A stretch of DNA of 32,019 bases from Clostridiales bacterium (lineage in GTDB: Bacteria > Bacillota > Clostridia > Oscillospirales > Acutalibacteraceae): assembly GCA_024693205.1 (NCBI GenBank), contig JAILLJ010000057.1, positions 1 to 32,019 on the forward strand. The letters run 5' to 3'. The position numbers were made by a program, and so were the translations under genes. The stretch's first letter is position 1. The number at the start of each line of letters is the position of its first letter. The notes under the pieces are model-generated. The model saw nothing but the letters and a program-made list of their open reading frames with translations. It did no database searches and was not told the DNA's origin. Positions 1 to 10,432 of this stretch are shown here, one piece after another.

Positions 1-789
1 TGTAAGGAAAAGACTCCGCTGACCTTCGACTTCGATTACCCGATAATCGCAAAGACAGCCAACAGCGCGCTCTATCACTACGCGAAATTCGAGGGCAAGA
101 AAAAGGTCTTTTGCTTCGACAATAAGCAGCAGCTCGAAAAGATGCTCGAAAATCTTTCGACAAGCTCCTACGACTATAAATTCCTTATCCAGGACAGGAT
201 CCCCGGAGACGACACGGGTATGCGCGTCCTGACGTGCTATTGCGATAAAAATTCCGACGTCCGCTTTGCCGCGTTCGGCCACACGCTCCTTGAGGAACAC
301 ACTCCGTCGGCGCTCGGCAACCCTTGCGCTGTCATTAACGAGGTCAACACGGAGGTCGTCGATCAGGCACAGAGATTTTTAAAGCGCGTCGGCTACGTCG
401 GTTACGCCAATTTCGACCTCAAATACGATCCGCGCGACGGGAAATATAAATTCTTTGAGGTAAATATCAGGCTCGGCAGAAGCAACTACTATATCACGGG
501 AAGCGGCTTCAACGCCGTAAAATATCTTGTCGACGACTATATTTACGGAAAAGAGTTCGAGGGGCTGACGATAGCCGACAGGGAGCATCTCTTTACGTTC
601 GTCCCGAGATCGGTCATTAAAAAATTCGTTAAGGACGAGGAGCTGAGAAGCCGCGCAATGCGCCTTTTCAAAGAGGGCAAGTGGAGCAATCCGATAATCT
701 ATAAGCCCGATATGACGCTTAAAAGAAGGCTTTACGTTGCGGCATACGAGCTGAATCAGATAAAGAAATTCAACAAATACTGCAAGTGA
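1..789 (+). CDS. D-aspartate ligase-like ATP-grasp protein (5' truncated by window edge)
   Basis: Frame 1 is open from base 1 (CKEKTPLTFDFDYPIIAKTANS...) to the TGA at 787-789; the listed ORF at 142 is an internal Met. ATP-grasp features: IIAKTANS, IQDRIPGDDTGMRVLTCY, FFEVNIRLGRSNYY. Followed by aspartate racemase and asparagine synthase genes. Confidence 0.8.
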   Translation, partial: CKEKTPLTFDFDYPIIAKTANSALYHYAKFEGKKKVFCFDNKQQLEKMLENLSTSSYDYKFLIQDRIPGDDTGMRVLTCYCDKNSDVRFAAFGHTLLEEHTPSALGNPCAVINEVNTEVVDQAQRFLKRVGYVGYANFDLKYDPRDGKYKFFEVNIRLGRSNYYITGSGFNAVKYLVDDYIYGKEFEGLTIADREHLFTFVPRSVIKKFVKDEELRSRAMRLFKEGKWSNPIIYKPDMTLKRRLYVAAYELNQIKKFNKYCK

Positions 790-803
790 GACGGAGGTTC
801 GTA

Positions 804-1517
804 ATGGACAACGCGGTGGGAGTTCTCGGCGGGCTCGGCCCTATGGCGACGATATATTTCTGCGAGCTTGTGCTTTCGATGACGCGCGCCGAAAGGGATC
901 AGGATCACGTCAATATGATAATCCTGAACCACGCGGCGATACCCGACAGGACGGCGTATATCCTTAAAGAGAGCGGCGAGTCGCCCTTGCCGTTTATGAT
1001 AGACGACGCTTTAAGGCTCGAAACGGCTGGCGCGAAATTCATCGTGATACCGTGCAACACCGCCCACTATTTCATAGATGAAGTGAAAAAAAACGTCTCC
1101 GTCCCCGTCCTTGACATCGTCCGTGAAACGGTCAAAGAGGCAAAAAGGCGCTTCCCCGGCATGAAGCGGCTCGGAGTTTTAGCGACTGACGGGACGATTA
1201 TCACAAACACATATAAGAGAGCGTGCGAGGAAGAGGGCGTCGAATACGCCGTGCCGGACGAGAGCGTTCAGAAGGAAGTTATGTCGCTGATCTACGATAA
1301 GATAAAGGCGGGCGAGAAGCCCGAAGCACGTGAGCTTGAGCGACTTATCGACCATATGAGAGAAAAGGGCTGCCGCTGTACGGTGCTCGGATGTACGGAG
1401 CTTTCCGTTGCAAAAAGAGACTGCGGGATAAGCGACGGCGACGTGGTGGATTCTCTGGAGGTCCTTGCGATGAGAACTATAGAGCGCGCCGGGAAAGAGA
1501 TCAGGATAAAAAGCTGA
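804..1517 (+). CDS. Aspartate/glutamate racemase family protein (probable aspartate racemase)
   Basis: GVLGGLGPMAT N-terminus and the two catalytic-Cys motifs PCNTAHYF and LGCTELS. ATG at 804 is preceded by GGAGG; the listed 786 GTG start overlaps the upstream stop. Confidence 0.85.
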   Translation: MDNAVGVLGGLGPMATIYFCELVLSMTRAERDQDHVNMIILNHAAIPDRTAYILKESGESPLPFMIDDALRLETAGAKFIVIPCNTAHYFIDEVKKNVSVPVLDIVRETVKEAKRRFPGMKRLGVLATDGTIITNTYKRACEEEGVEYAVPDESVQKEVMSLIYDKIKAGEKPEARELERLIDHMREKGCRCTVLGCTELSVAKRDCGISDGDVVDSLEVLAMRTIERAGKEIRIKS

Positions 1518-1594
1518 AAGAAAACGACGCCGGAACTCATGCGAAGACTTTATAATAAAGAATAACCAATCTTTAAATATACGGAGTGAAAGAA

Positions 1595-3433
1595 ATGTGC
1601 GGATTTGTCGGATATATCGACGACGAAACAAAAACTGAAAATTCATGTATAAAAGAAATGGCGGATAAGATCGTCCACAGAGGCCCCGACCAGGACGATT
1701 ACTATATCGAGGACGGAGCGGCTCTCGGCTTCAGAAGGCTCAGCATAATCGACCTCGACAACGGCAGCCAGCCGATCGAAAGCGAGGACGGCACAAAAGT
1801 GCTTGTCTTTAACGGCGAGATATATAACTTCCAGTCCCTTAGAGCCGACCTCGAAAAAGAGGGTCATGTCTTTAAGACAAAGACCGATTCCGAGGTGCTT
1901 CTCCACGGCTACGAGCAGTACGGAAAGGAGCTTTTAAACAAGCTCCGCGGAATGTTCGCCTTCGCCATATGGGACAAAAAAGAAAAGAAGCTCTTCGGAG
2001 CGCGCGATATCTTCGGCATTAAGCCGTATTATTACTATATAAACGACGACGTATTTCTTTTCGGCTCCGAGATAAAGAGCTTCTTGCCCTATCCGAAATT
2101 CAAGAAGGAGCTGAACAAAGATAGGATACCGGAGTATCTTTCGTTTGAATATATCCCGAACAGAGAGACGCTCTTTAAAAACGTCTATAAGCTTCTCGGC
2201 GGCGAATGCTTCACTTACAAGGACGGAAAGCTTACGACCGAGCGCTATTTTGAATTCAAATACGATATCGACGACACAAAGACGCTCGACGAATGGGCGG
2301 ATATAATAACAAAGACTTTTGCCGGCTCGACAAAGGCGCATAAGATATCCGACGTCGAGGTCGGATGCTTCCTTTCGAGCGGCGTCGACAGCTCATATAC
2401 AGTCCATGAGCTCTCGAAGATGCAAAAGCTCAAGACGTTTTCGGTGGGATATGAGGAAGAAAAATATTCCGAGCTGCCGTACGCTCAGGAGTTCGCGAGG
2501 ACCGACGGAGTTGAAAATTTTGCGATAAAGATCTCGGCGGACGACTTTTTCGGGATAGCTCCGACGGTACAGTACCATATGGACGAGCCGCTTCCGAATC
2601 CCTCCGCCTTGCCCCTCTACTTTTTGGCGAAAAAGGCGTCGGAATACGTCAAAGTCGTGCTTTCCGGCGAGGGAGCCGACGAGCTTTTCGGCGGCTATAA
2701 CTACTACAAGGAGCCGCTCGATTACGAAAAATATATGAAGGTGCCCCAGCCCATAAGGACGGCGGCGTCAAAGATAGCATATGTCATGCCGAAATTCCAC
2801 GGCAAACGCTTCCTTGTCCGCGGACGCTATAAGATCGAAGAGAGATTTATCAGGAACAACTATGTTTTCGACTACAGGGAGCGCGACAGGTATTTAAAGG
2901 ATAAAATACTTTCAAAAAATCCCGCGGAATTTACAAAATGCCACTTTGAAAAGGTGAGCGGTCTCGACGACGTGACAAAGATGCAGTATGCCGACCTCAA
3001 CACATGGCTGCTCTACGATATCCTTCAAAAGGCCGACAAGATGAGCATGGCAAACAGCCTTGAGCTTCGCGTCCCGTTCCTTGACAGGGAAATGCTCAAG
3101 ATCGCCCTTGAGATCCCCGCGAAATACCGCGTAACAAAAGAAAAGACAAAGGTCGCTCTGCGCAAGGCGGCGCTGGCGCAGCTCCCCGAAAAGACGGCGA
3201 ACATGCGTAAGCTCGGCTTCCCCGTGCCGCTCAACGACTGGCTGAAACAGGATAAGTATTACAACATGGTCCACGATAAGTTCACGGGAGAGACAGCGAA
3301 CATGTTCTTTAACGAGCAGGAGATACTTCGTCTGCTCGACGACCACCGCGCCGGCAGGGCGAGCAACATGAAAAAGGTCTGGTCAATCTATACGTTCATC
3401 ATCTGGTACGAGGAGTATTTTGTCAAAAGATGA
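1595..3433 (+). CDS. asnB: Asparagine synthase (glutamine-hydrolysing), AsnB/AsnH type
   Basis: MCGFVGYIDDE: the Ntn glutaminase Cys must follow the initiator Met, so the start is the ATG at 1595, with ACGGAG upstream at 1581. HRGPDQDDY, FNGEIYN, SSGVDSSY and SGEGADELFGGY motifs. Confidence 0.9.
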   Translation: MCGFVGYIDDETKTENSCIKEMADKIVHRGPDQDDYYIEDGAALGFRRLSIIDLDNGSQPIESEDGTKVLVFNGEIYNFQSLRADLEKEGHVFKTKTDSEVLLHGYEQYGKELLNKLRGMFAFAIWDKKEKKLFGARDIFGIKPYYYYINDDVFLFGSEIKSFLPYPKFKKELNKDRIPEYLSFEYIPNRETLFKNVYKLLGGECFTYKDGKLTTERYFEFKYDIDDTKTLDEWADIITKTFAGSTKAHKISDVEVGCFLSSGVDSSYTVHELSKMQKLKTFSVGYEEEKYSELPYAQEFARTDGVENFAIKISADDFFGIAPTVQYHMDEPLPNPSALPLYFLAKKASEYVKVVLSGEGADELFGGYNYYKEPLDYEKYMKVPQPIRTAASKIAYVMPKFHGKRFLVRGRYKIEERFIRNNYVFDYRERDRYLKDKILSKNPAEFTKCHFEKVSGLDDVTKMQYADLNTWLLYDILQKADKMSMANSLELRVPFLDREMLKIALEIPAKYRVTKEKTKVALRKAALAQLPEKTANMRKLGFPVPLNDWLKQDKYYNMVHDKFTGETANMFFNEQEILRLLDDHRAGRASNMKKVWSIYTFIIWYEEYFVKR

Positions 3434-3445
3434 CTGTCCGGCACA

Positions 3446-3492
3446 GCGGACGGCAGATGCCGAAAAAGCATTGGCCGTCTGCTTTTATTTTT
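3446..3492 (+). terminator. Rho-independent terminator downstream of asnB
   Basis: GCGGACGGCAGATGC-cgaaaaa-GCATTGGCCGTCTGC stem (3446-3482) followed by TTTTATTTTTC. Confidence 0.85.
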
Positions 3493-3493
3493 C

Positions 3494-3522
3494 TTGATTA
3501 TTAGAGACGGAAATGTTATAAT
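3494..3522 (+). promoter_or_regulatory. Sigma-A type promoter for recJ
   Basis: TTGATT (3494-3499), 17-bp spacer, TATAAT (3517-3522) with extended TGtTATAAT; immediately follows the asnB terminator. Confidence 0.75.
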
Positions 3523-3546
3523 ACTCCTTTGAAGGGAATGATACGC

Positions 3547-5580
3547 TTGGCAAAAAAGAAATGGATTGTCTCTGTTTCCGATAAAGAGACCGCGGCGAAG
3601 CTTGCCGAGAGGATCGGCATAAGCCCCGTCGCCGCTCTTATAGCCGTTTCGCGCGGGATAGGCGCTGATGGCGGCGCGGAGGAGTTTTTCGGAATAAACG
3701 GCGACAGTCTCAGCGACCCGTTTCTTATAACCGATATGGAAAAAGCCGCTTCGAGGATAAACGCGGCTATTGACGATTTTGAAAGGATCGCCGTTTTCGG
3801 AGATTACGACGCCGACGGAGTTACCGCTACGGCGCTTTTATGCTCATACCTTGAAATAAGAGGAGCCGATTTCTTTTACAGTCTTCCGACGAGGGAAGAG
3901 GGATACGGCCTTACAAAGGACGTTATCGACAGACTTAAAAATATGGGAGCCAACCTTATAGTGACCGTCGATAACGGGATAAATTCAGTCGAGGAAGCCG
4001 AGTACGCCGCTTCGCTCGGAATGGATATGGTAATAACCGACCACCATCAGCCGGGAGACGTCTTGCCGTCGGCTTACGCCGTAGTCGATCCCCACAGAAG
4101 GGACGACAAAAGCAAATTCAAGGATTTTGCCGGAGTGGGCGTGGCGTTCAAGCTCGTCTGCGCCATGGAGGGCGGAGAAAGCACGGAGGCGCTCCTTCTC
4201 GAATTCGGAGATCTCGCGGCTATCGGAACGATAGGCGATATCGTCCCGCTCATCGGTGAAAACAGGATAATAGTAAAATACGGAGTATCACAGATAAACA
4301 AGGAGCCGAGACCCGGCATCTCGGCGATGATTTCCGCTTCCGGCAACGGCGGAAAAGCGATAGATTCGACGGGCGTCGCGTTCACAATAGCTCCGAGATT
4401 AAACGCCGCCGGACGCATGGGCTCCGCCGAGAGGGCGCTCGATATACTTCTCTGTGACGACGAGGACAGGGCGGAGAGCCTTGCCGAGGAGATAGAAAAC
4501 GCCAATTCGGAAAGGCATAAGACGGAGATAAGGATAGTTGAATGCGTCGAAAAACAGCTCCTCGAAAACCCGTCGTATACAGACGGGAGAGTAATAGTCT
4601 GTGACGGCGAAGGGTGGCACCAGGGAGTAATCGGCATCGTCGCCTCAAAGATAGTCGAAAAATACGGCAAGCCGTGTATAATCATAACTCGCGAGGGCGA
4701 TACGGCAAAGGGCTCGGGAAGGAGCCTCGACGGATTTTCGCTTTTTGACGCGTTGTCCGCCTGTTCGGGATGTTTAACGAGATTCGGCGGCCACGTTTTA
4801 GCCGCGGGACTCGGCCTTGAAAGCAAGAGGATAGACGAATTCCGTACGGCGATAAACGAATACGCTAAAAAGATCAAGATGCCGTTCCCCGTCCAGAGGA
4901 TAGACCTTAAACTCAATCCGAAATACATAAGTCTCGAAATAATAGACGCAATAGCCTCTCTCGAACCGTTCGGAGCGGGAAATCCTCAGCCTGTTTTCGG
5001 TCTGTTTAAAATGAAGATAGACGCCATCGTTCCGCTGAAGGACGGAAAACACCTGAGGCTCAACCTCTCAAAGGGCGATACAAAGATCAGCGCGATACTC
5101 TTCGGGACTTCGCCCGAGAGCTTTCCGTTTTATCAGGGAAGCCTTGTCGACGTCGCCGTGACGCTCAGCATAAACGTATACATGGGCGAAACGAGAATAG
5201 GCGTCTATGTTAAAAATATCCGTCTGTCCGATATCGAATACGACGGCTACTTTGAGGGACTTCGCGCATATGATGAGATAAAATGCGGCGAAAAGCCCGA
5301 CCTCGGCGGTATGCTCGTTCCGGACAGGAATTATATCGGCAAGGTCTATAAGGCGATAAAACAAAACGGCGGAAAAGTAAAAAGCGCCGACGAGCTGTGC
5401 CTCATGACAGGCAATACGGGCGAGGGCGTATGTCCGCTTCTTATAACGCTCGACGTTTTGCGCGAGCTGGGTATCGTCAAAGCGGGGGGAGAAAAAAATA
5501 TCGAGATAGACGAGACGCATGAAAAGGTCGATCTCGAAAATTCCGGGATACTTAAAAGGGCGAGAAATGCCGTAATGTGA
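3547..5580 (+). CDS. recJ: Single-stranded-DNA-specific exonuclease RecJ
   Basis: DHH-family motifs FGDYDADGVTATALL, VTDHHQPG, VDPHRRDD, GRSLDGFSLFDAL. The listed start 3529 falls at the predicted transcription start, so TTG 3547 (GAAGGG upstream) is preferred. Confidence 0.9.
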   Translation: MAKKKWIVSVSDKETAAKLAERIGISPVAALIAVSRGIGADGGAEEFFGINGDSLSDPFLITDMEKAASRINAAIDDFERIAVFGDYDADGVTATALLCSYLEIRGADFFYSLPTREEGYGLTKDVIDRLKNMGANLIVTVDNGINSVEEAEYAASLGMDMVITDHHQPGDVLPSAYAVVDPHRRDDKSKFKDFAGVGVAFKLVCAMEGGESTEALLLEFGDLAAIGTIGDIVPLIGENRIIVKYGVSQINKEPRPGISAMISASGNGGKAIDSTGVAFTIAPRLNAAGRMGSAERALDILLCDDEDRAESLAEEIENANSERHKTEIRIVECVEKQLLENPSYTDGRVIVCDGEGWHQGVIGIVASKIVEKYGKPCIIITREGDTAKGSGRSLDGFSLFDALSACSGCLTRFGGHVLAAGLGLESKRIDEFRTAINEYAKKIKMPFPVQRIDLKLNPKYISLEIIDAIASLEPFGAGNPQPVFGLFKMKIDAIVPLKDGKHLRLNLSKGDTKISAILFGTSPESFPFYQGSLVDVAVTLSINVYMGETRIGVYVKNIRLSDIEYDGYFEGLRAYDEIKCGEKPDLGGMLVPDRNYIGKVYKAIKQNGGKVKSADELCLMTGNTGEGVCPLLITLDVLRELGIVKAGGEKNIEIDETHEKVDLENSGILKRARNAVM

Positions 5581-5632
5581 TCTTTGGTTTTATATTCAGT
5601 TTTTTATTTAACGAGGAAAGGGGTGCGGGAGG

Positions 5633-7834
5633 ATGCCGGATAAAGAGATCGAAAAAAGCTACGAGCATTTAAAACAGCTCATTAAGGAGCATTACGATTC
5701 GGAGGACGTGCTGAGATCCGTCGAAGAAGCGTATGAGATAGCGAGCAAGGCTCATGAGGGACAAAAGCGGCTTTCCGGCCAGCCGTATATCATCCATCCT
5801 CTCGCGGTCGCCGAGATACTCGTGAACCTCGGCATGGACAGACAGTCGATCATCGCGGCTCTGCTCCACGACACGGTCGAGGATACGCCGATGACGCTCG
5901 ACGATGTGCGCCAAAAATTCGGCGCCGACGTCGCCGGACTTGTCGACGGAGTAACAAAGCTCGGCAAGGTGCCGTTTTCGTCGAGGGAGGAGAAGGAGGA
6001 GCGCCAGGCGGAAAACATCCGAAAGATGCTTCTCGCCATGTCGCAGGACATAAGGGTAATAATCATAAAGCTTGCAGACAGGCTCCACAACATGCGCACC
6101 CTTGCGTTCCAGAAGCCCCAAAAGAGAAGGGATATCGCGCTCGAAACGCTTGAGATATATGCTCCGATAGCTCACCGCTTAGGTATCAGGTCGATAAAGG
6201 TCGAGCTTGAAGATCTCGCGATAAGCTTTCTCGATCCCGTCGCCTACCACGAGATAGGCGATAAGCTTGAGGAACAAAGCACCTCCCGCAACGAGTTCCT
6301 TCAGAGCATAGAGGCAAAGATCAGCGAACGCGTCAGGGAGGAGGTGGCGGACGCCCATATAGAGGGACGAATAAAAAGCGTCCACGGCATCTACAGAAAG
6401 ATGTATATGCAGAACAAGACGTTCGATGAGATATACGACATTTACGCGGTCAGGATAATCGTCAATTCGGTTATCGACTGTTACAACTGTCTCGGAATAA
6501 TCCACGATATGTATAAGCCGCTCCCGGGCAGGTTCAAGGATTATATCTCGACGCCGAAGCCAAACATGTATCAGTCGCTCCATACGACCGTTATCGGCTC
6601 CGAGGGAATACCGTTCGAGGTCCAGATAAGGACATGGGAGATGCACAGGACGGCCGAATACGGTATCGCGGCGCACTGGAAATACAAGCTCGGCATGACG
6701 AACGACAAGATGGGCGACAGGCTCGCGTGGATAAGACAGCTTCTCGACACCCAGAAGGATTCCGAAAACGTCGAGGATATCGTTCTGACGATAAAGACAG
6801 ACCTTGTGCCGGAGGAGGTCTTTGTGTTCACGCCCAAGGGCGACGTGATAAATCTTCCTCAGGGCGCGACGGTAATAGATTTCGCTTACGCCATCCATTC
6901 CGCGGTAGGAAACAGGATGCAGGGCGCCAAGGTCGACGGCAGGATAGTCCCGATAGATTACAAAGTAAAAACGGGCGAGATCGTCGACGTTATAACTTCG
7001 TCAAATCCCAACAAGGGGCCGAGCAGAGACTGGCTTAAAATAGTCAAGACGAGCGAGGCGCGCTCAAAGATACGCTCATGGTTCAAGAAGGAGAGACGCG
7101 AGGAAAATATCGTCGAGGGCAAGGCGGAGGTCGAAAGGGAGTTCAGAAGGAGCTTCATAAGGCTTGACGACGACGAGCTTGAAAAGTTCTTACAGACGAT
7201 AGCCGAGCGTCAGCATTTTAACTCCGTCGACGATTTTTACGCCGCGATAGGCTACGGCGGAATAAGTCTCACAAGGCTGATGCCGCGGATAAGAGACGAT
7301 TACAACAAGCTCTTAAAGACGAGCGATCAGGACGAGATACAGCAGGCATACGTTCCCCAAAAGAAAAAGACAAAGAGCAACGAGGGCGTCGTCGTCGAAG
7401 GGCTCGACAACTGCCTTATCAAGTTTTCACGCTGCTGCAATCCTTTGCCGGGCGACGAGATAATCGGATTTATAACGCGCGGCCACGGCGTTTCGATCCA
7501 TAAAAGAGACTGCACGAACGTGCCTAAAACAACGGCGCTCGCGCCCGAGCCGGAGCGCTGGATCCACGCCTACTGGGATAAAAACGTGCGCGAGGAATTC
7601 AAATCGACGCTGCTCATATCCTGCTTCAACCGCGTTGGACTTCTGGCCGACATATCGGGACAGTTCGCCAATATGCACGTCATGATACACGATATCAGCA
7701 CGAGAAATTTCAAGGACGGAAGAGTTGCTCTCACCGTCACGATAACGGTAAACAGCATAGAGCATTTGAAGAGCGTGGTCTCAAAAATAGAGAGAATAGA
7801 CGGAGTTCTTTCGGTAGAACGTTCGGGAGTATAG
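5633..7834 (+). CDS. relA: Bifunctional (p)ppGpp synthetase/hydrolase RelA/SpoT
   Basis: HD domain (HDTVEDT), synthetase domain ([32 protein letters not shown]), TGS domain, Cys-containing segment [14 protein letters not shown]-terminal ACT-like region. Confidence 0.93.
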   Translation: MPDKEIEKSYEHLKQLIKEHYDSEDVLRSVEEAYEIASKAHEGQKRLSGQPYIIHPLAVAEILVNLGMDRQSIIAALLHDTVEDTPMTLDDVRQKFGADVAGLVDGVTKLGKVPFSSREEKEERQAENIRKMLLAMSQDIRVIIIKLADRLHNMRTLAFQKPQKRRDIALETLEIYAPIAHRLGIRSIKVELEDLAISFLDPVAYHEIGDKLEEQSTSRNEFLQSIEAKISERVREEVADAHIEGRIKSVHGIYRKMYMQNKTFDEIYDIYAVRIIVNSVIDCYNCLGIIHDMYKPLPGRFKDYISTPKPNMYQSLHTTVIGSEGIPFEVQIRTWEMHRTAEYGIAAHWKYKLGMTNDKMGDRLAWIRQLLDTQKDSENVEDIVLTIKTDLVPEEVFVFTPKGDVINLPQGATVIDFAYAIHSAVGNRMQGAKVDGRIVPIDYKVKTGEIVDVITSSNPNKGPSRDWLKIVKTSEARSKIRSWFKKERREENIVEGKAEVEREFRRSFIRLDDDELEKFLQTIAERQHFNSVDDFYAAIGYGGISLTRLMPRIRDDYNKLLKTSDQDEIQQAYVPQKKKTKSNEGVVVEGLDNCLIKFSRCCNPLPGDEIIGFITRGHGVSIHKRDCTNVPKTTALAPEPERWIHAYWDKNVREEFKSTLLISCFNRVGLLADISGQFANMHVMIHDISTRNFKDGRVALTVTITVNSIEHLKSVVSKIERIDGVLSVERSGV

Positions 7835-7845
7835 AGAGGGAAAAT

Positions 7846-8310
7846 ATGCGCGCGCTTATACAGAGAGTCGATCGTTCGTCAGTTTCGGTCGACGGAAAAA
7901 CAGTCGGAGAGATACAAAAGGGCTTCAATATCCTTCTCGGCGTAGTCGAGGGAGACACGGAAAAGGAAGCGGAGCTTCTTGCTTCCAAGATCTCGAAAAT
8001 GAGGATATTCGAGGATGAAAACGAAAAAATGAATCTGTCGCTCCTCGATATAAACGGGGAGGCGCTCGTCATTTCGCAGTTCACGCTTTGCGCCGACTGC
8101 AGGAAGGGACACAGACCGTCGTTTTCGTCGTCCGCAAAGCCGGACGAGGCGAAGCGGCTTTACGAATATTTTGTCAAAAAGCTCCGGGAATGCGGAGTAA
8201 AAAAGGTCGATACGGGCATTTTTGCCGCCGATATGACAGTCGAAATAACAAACGACGGGCCGGTCACCATCATGCTCGACAGCGATATTTTCAAACAGAG
8301 CAGGCGATGA
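7846..8310 (+). CDS. dtd: D-aminoacyl-tRNA deacylase
   Basis: [34 protein letters not shown] and the NDGPVTIML motif; about 154 aa. Confidence 0.93.
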   Translation: MRALIQRVDRSSVSVDGKTVGEIQKGFNILLGVVEGDTEKEAELLASKISKMRIFEDENEKMNLSLLDINGEALVISQFTLCADCRKGHRPSFSSSAKPDEAKRLYEYFVKKLRECGVKKVDTGIFAADMTVEITNDGPVTIMLDSDIFKQSRR

Positions 8311-8335
8311 TTTTTTTATTTTCGGAGGAATACAG

Positions 8336-8974
8336 ATGACTATACACGTCTTGCAGCTCGGTCCGTTCCAAACGAACTGTTACGTTGCCGTCGATGAAAA
8401 AAGCGGCGAAGCCGTCGTCGTCGATCCCGGCGACTGCACCGAGGAGCTTATCGGACTTTTAAATGACGAAAGCATAAAAAATGTCAGTTATATCCTGCTT
8501 ACTCACAGCCACTTCGACCATGTCTGCGGAGTAAACGAATTGAGACGGCTGACAGGCGCAAAGGTCGCTGTCCATTCATTAGACGCTCCGGCGCTCCTTG
8601 AAGAAAACACGGAGTTTGCGCGCTCGAGCGGATATATCCAAAAAAGGACGGAGCCGGATATACTTCTGAACGACGGCGACGTCATCACTGCGGGAGACAT
8701 GCAATTCGAGGTCATGCATACGCCCGGCCACACCGTCGGGGGAGTATGTTATATCGAAAAAAAAGAGAGAGTTATCTTTTCCGGAGACACGTTGTTTTGC
8801 CGCACCGTGGGCAGGACGGATTTTCCCGGCGGGAGCGTTCTTCAGCTGAACGAGTCGCTGAGACGTCTCTGCGCGCTTGACGGCGACTACGAAGTACTTC
8901 CGGGACATAACAGGAGTACTACGCTTTCCTCCGAGAGAGTAAAAAATATTTATATGAGAAGAATGAACAGATAA
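8336..8974 (+). CDS. MBL-fold metallo-hydrolase (glyoxalase II-like)
   Basis: LTHSHFDHVCGV (HxHxDH), HTPGHTVGGVCY, FSGDTLF; SD GGAGG upstream. Confidence 0.88.
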   Translation: MTIHVLQLGPFQTNCYVAVDEKSGEAVVVDPGDCTEELIGLLNDESIKNVSYILLTHSHFDHVCGVNELRRLTGAKVAVHSLDAPALLEENTEFARSSGYIQKRTEPDILLNDGDVITAGDMQFEVMHTPGHTVGGVCYIEKKERVIFSGDTLFCRTVGRTDFPGGSVLQLNESLRRLCALDGDYEVLPGHNRSTTLSSERVKNIYMRRMNR

Positions 8975-10431
8975 TGGTTTTGATAAATTCCGGACATGAC
9001 ATGAGATACGGTACCGAAAATATCTGCCGCGTCTTCTTCCCCAACGAAACGGTAAAGACAGAGGGAGACGACCGAAAAACCGTTTTTACATCGGCGAAGG
9101 AAACCGAAAGCGGAACGCTCCTTCACGTATCGGCGGATATAGACGGGACTCATGCCGAACGGGACGGCTTCGCTGAAAACGATGCGGAATATTTTAAGGG
9201 CGAATGTGAAAAAACGCTTGAGAGACTCATTTATTCCTGCCTGTCGGAAATAACGGGATATGTTCCTCCGTGGGGGATACTTACGGGAGTAAGGCCTTCA
9301 AAGCTCATGACGTCATGCATCGAAAAATACGGCGGGGACGGCGCGAAAAAATACTTTACCGAAAAGCTTTTCGTCAGCGAAAAGAAGACAAAGCTCGCGT
9401 TTGACGTCGCAAAAAGAGAAAAAACGATAACGTCTCTTTCGCGCCCCGATTCGTTCAGCCTTTATATAGCGATCCCGTTTTGTCCCTCGAGATGCAGCTA
9501 CTGCTCCTTCGTCTCCCATTCGATAACGGGCGACAACGCAAAAAAGCTCATACCCGATTATGTGAGACTTCTTAAGGACGAAATAAAAATGACGGGCGAG
9601 ACGGCAAAGGAGCTTAAGCTTAAGCTCGAAAGCGTCTACATAGGCGGCGGAACGCCGACGTCCCTTTCCGCGTCGGAGATCGACGAGATCTTGTGCGAGA
9701 CGGAAAAAAGCTTCGATCTGTCTCTTTGCCGCGAATTTACCGTTGAAGCGGGACGACCCGACACTGTAACGGATGAAAAGCTGAAAGCACTTAAAACTCA
9801 CGGCGTTACGCGAATAAGCATAAATCCCCAGACGACGGACGACGATGTTCTTGAAAGGATAGGGAGAAAACACACGAACGCACAGACCGAGAGCGCGTTT
9901 TACGCGGCGAGGAAGCTCGGCTTTGACAATATCAATACGGACGTAATAGCGGGACTTGACGGCGACACGCCGGAGGGCTTTAAAAGGACGCTCGACAGGC
10001 TGTGCTTCCTTTCGCCCGAAAGCATAACCGTCCATACGCTTGCGTTAAAGCGCTCGTCGACGATGGTGTCGGTCGACAACGCCGAGTCAAAGGGCGGCGA
10101 AAAAGTCGAAAAAATGCTCGACTTCGCGCAGGAAAAGCTTAACGGAAGCGGATATTTTCCTTATTATATGTACCGCCAAAGCAGGTGTATCGGAAATTTT
10201 GAAAACGTAGGATGGAGCAAAGACGGATACGAATGTCTTTACAACGTCTTTATGATGGAGGAATGTCATACCGTCCTCTCCTGCGGAGCGGGAGCCGTGA
10301 CGAAGCTGAGAAGGCCGTCGGACGGATATATCGAAAGAATATTCAACTTCAAATATCCATATGAATATACAGGCAGGTTCGGTGAGATATGCGAAAGAAA
10401 AAAACGCATAGCCGAATTTTACGGAGGATGA
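8974..10431 (+). CDS. hemZ: Coproporphyrinogen dehydrogenase HemZ-like radical SAM protein
   Basis: IAIPFCPSRCSYCSF (CxxxCxYC), YIGGGTPTSL, RISINPQT; overlaps the stop of the upstream gene. Confidence 0.8.
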   Translation: MVLINSGHDMRYGTENICRVFFPNETVKTEGDDRKTVFTSAKETESGTLLHVSADIDGTHAERDGFAENDAEYFKGECEKTLERLIYSCLSEITGYVPPWGILTGVRPSKLMTSCIEKYGGDGAKKYFTEKLFVSEKKTKLAFDVAKREKTITSLSRPDSFSLYIAIPFCPSRCSYCSFVSHSITGDNAKKLIPDYVRLLKDEIKMTGETAKELKLKLESVYIGGGTPTSLSASEIDEILCETEKSFDLSLCREFTVEAGRPDTVTDEKLKALKTHGVTRISINPQTTDDDVLERIGRKHTNAQTESAFYAARKLGFDNINTDVIAGLDGDTPEGFKRTLDRLCFLSPESITVHTLALKRSSTMVSVDNAESKGGEKVEKMLDFAQEKLNGSGYFPYYMYRQSRCIGNFENVGWSKDGYECLYNVFMMEECHTVLSCGAGAVTKLRRPSDGYIERIFNFKYPYEYTGRFGEICERKKRIAEFYGG

Positions 10432-10432
10432 T

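Noticed and set aside
1551-1556. TATAAT upstream of asnB
   Set aside because: No acceptable -35 at 16-18 bp; AsnB is more simply co-transcribed with the racemase.
4074-4928. 284-aa minus-strand ORF inside recJ
   Set aside because: Wholly antisense to a clear RecJ coding sequence; low-complexity Ser/Pro/Ile-rich translation typical of a shadow ORF.
6179-6898. 239-aa minus-strand ORF antisense to relA/spoT
   Set aside because: Complement of conserved RelA/SpoT synthetase sequence; no independent support.
6634-7038. 134-aa plus-strand out-of-frame ORF inside relA/spoT
   Set aside because: Highly basic alternate-frame read of a conserved domain; no SD or homology cue.
9313-10035. 240-aa minus-strand ORF antisense to hemZ
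   Set aside because: Complement of radical SAM core; Arg/Ala-rich shadow.
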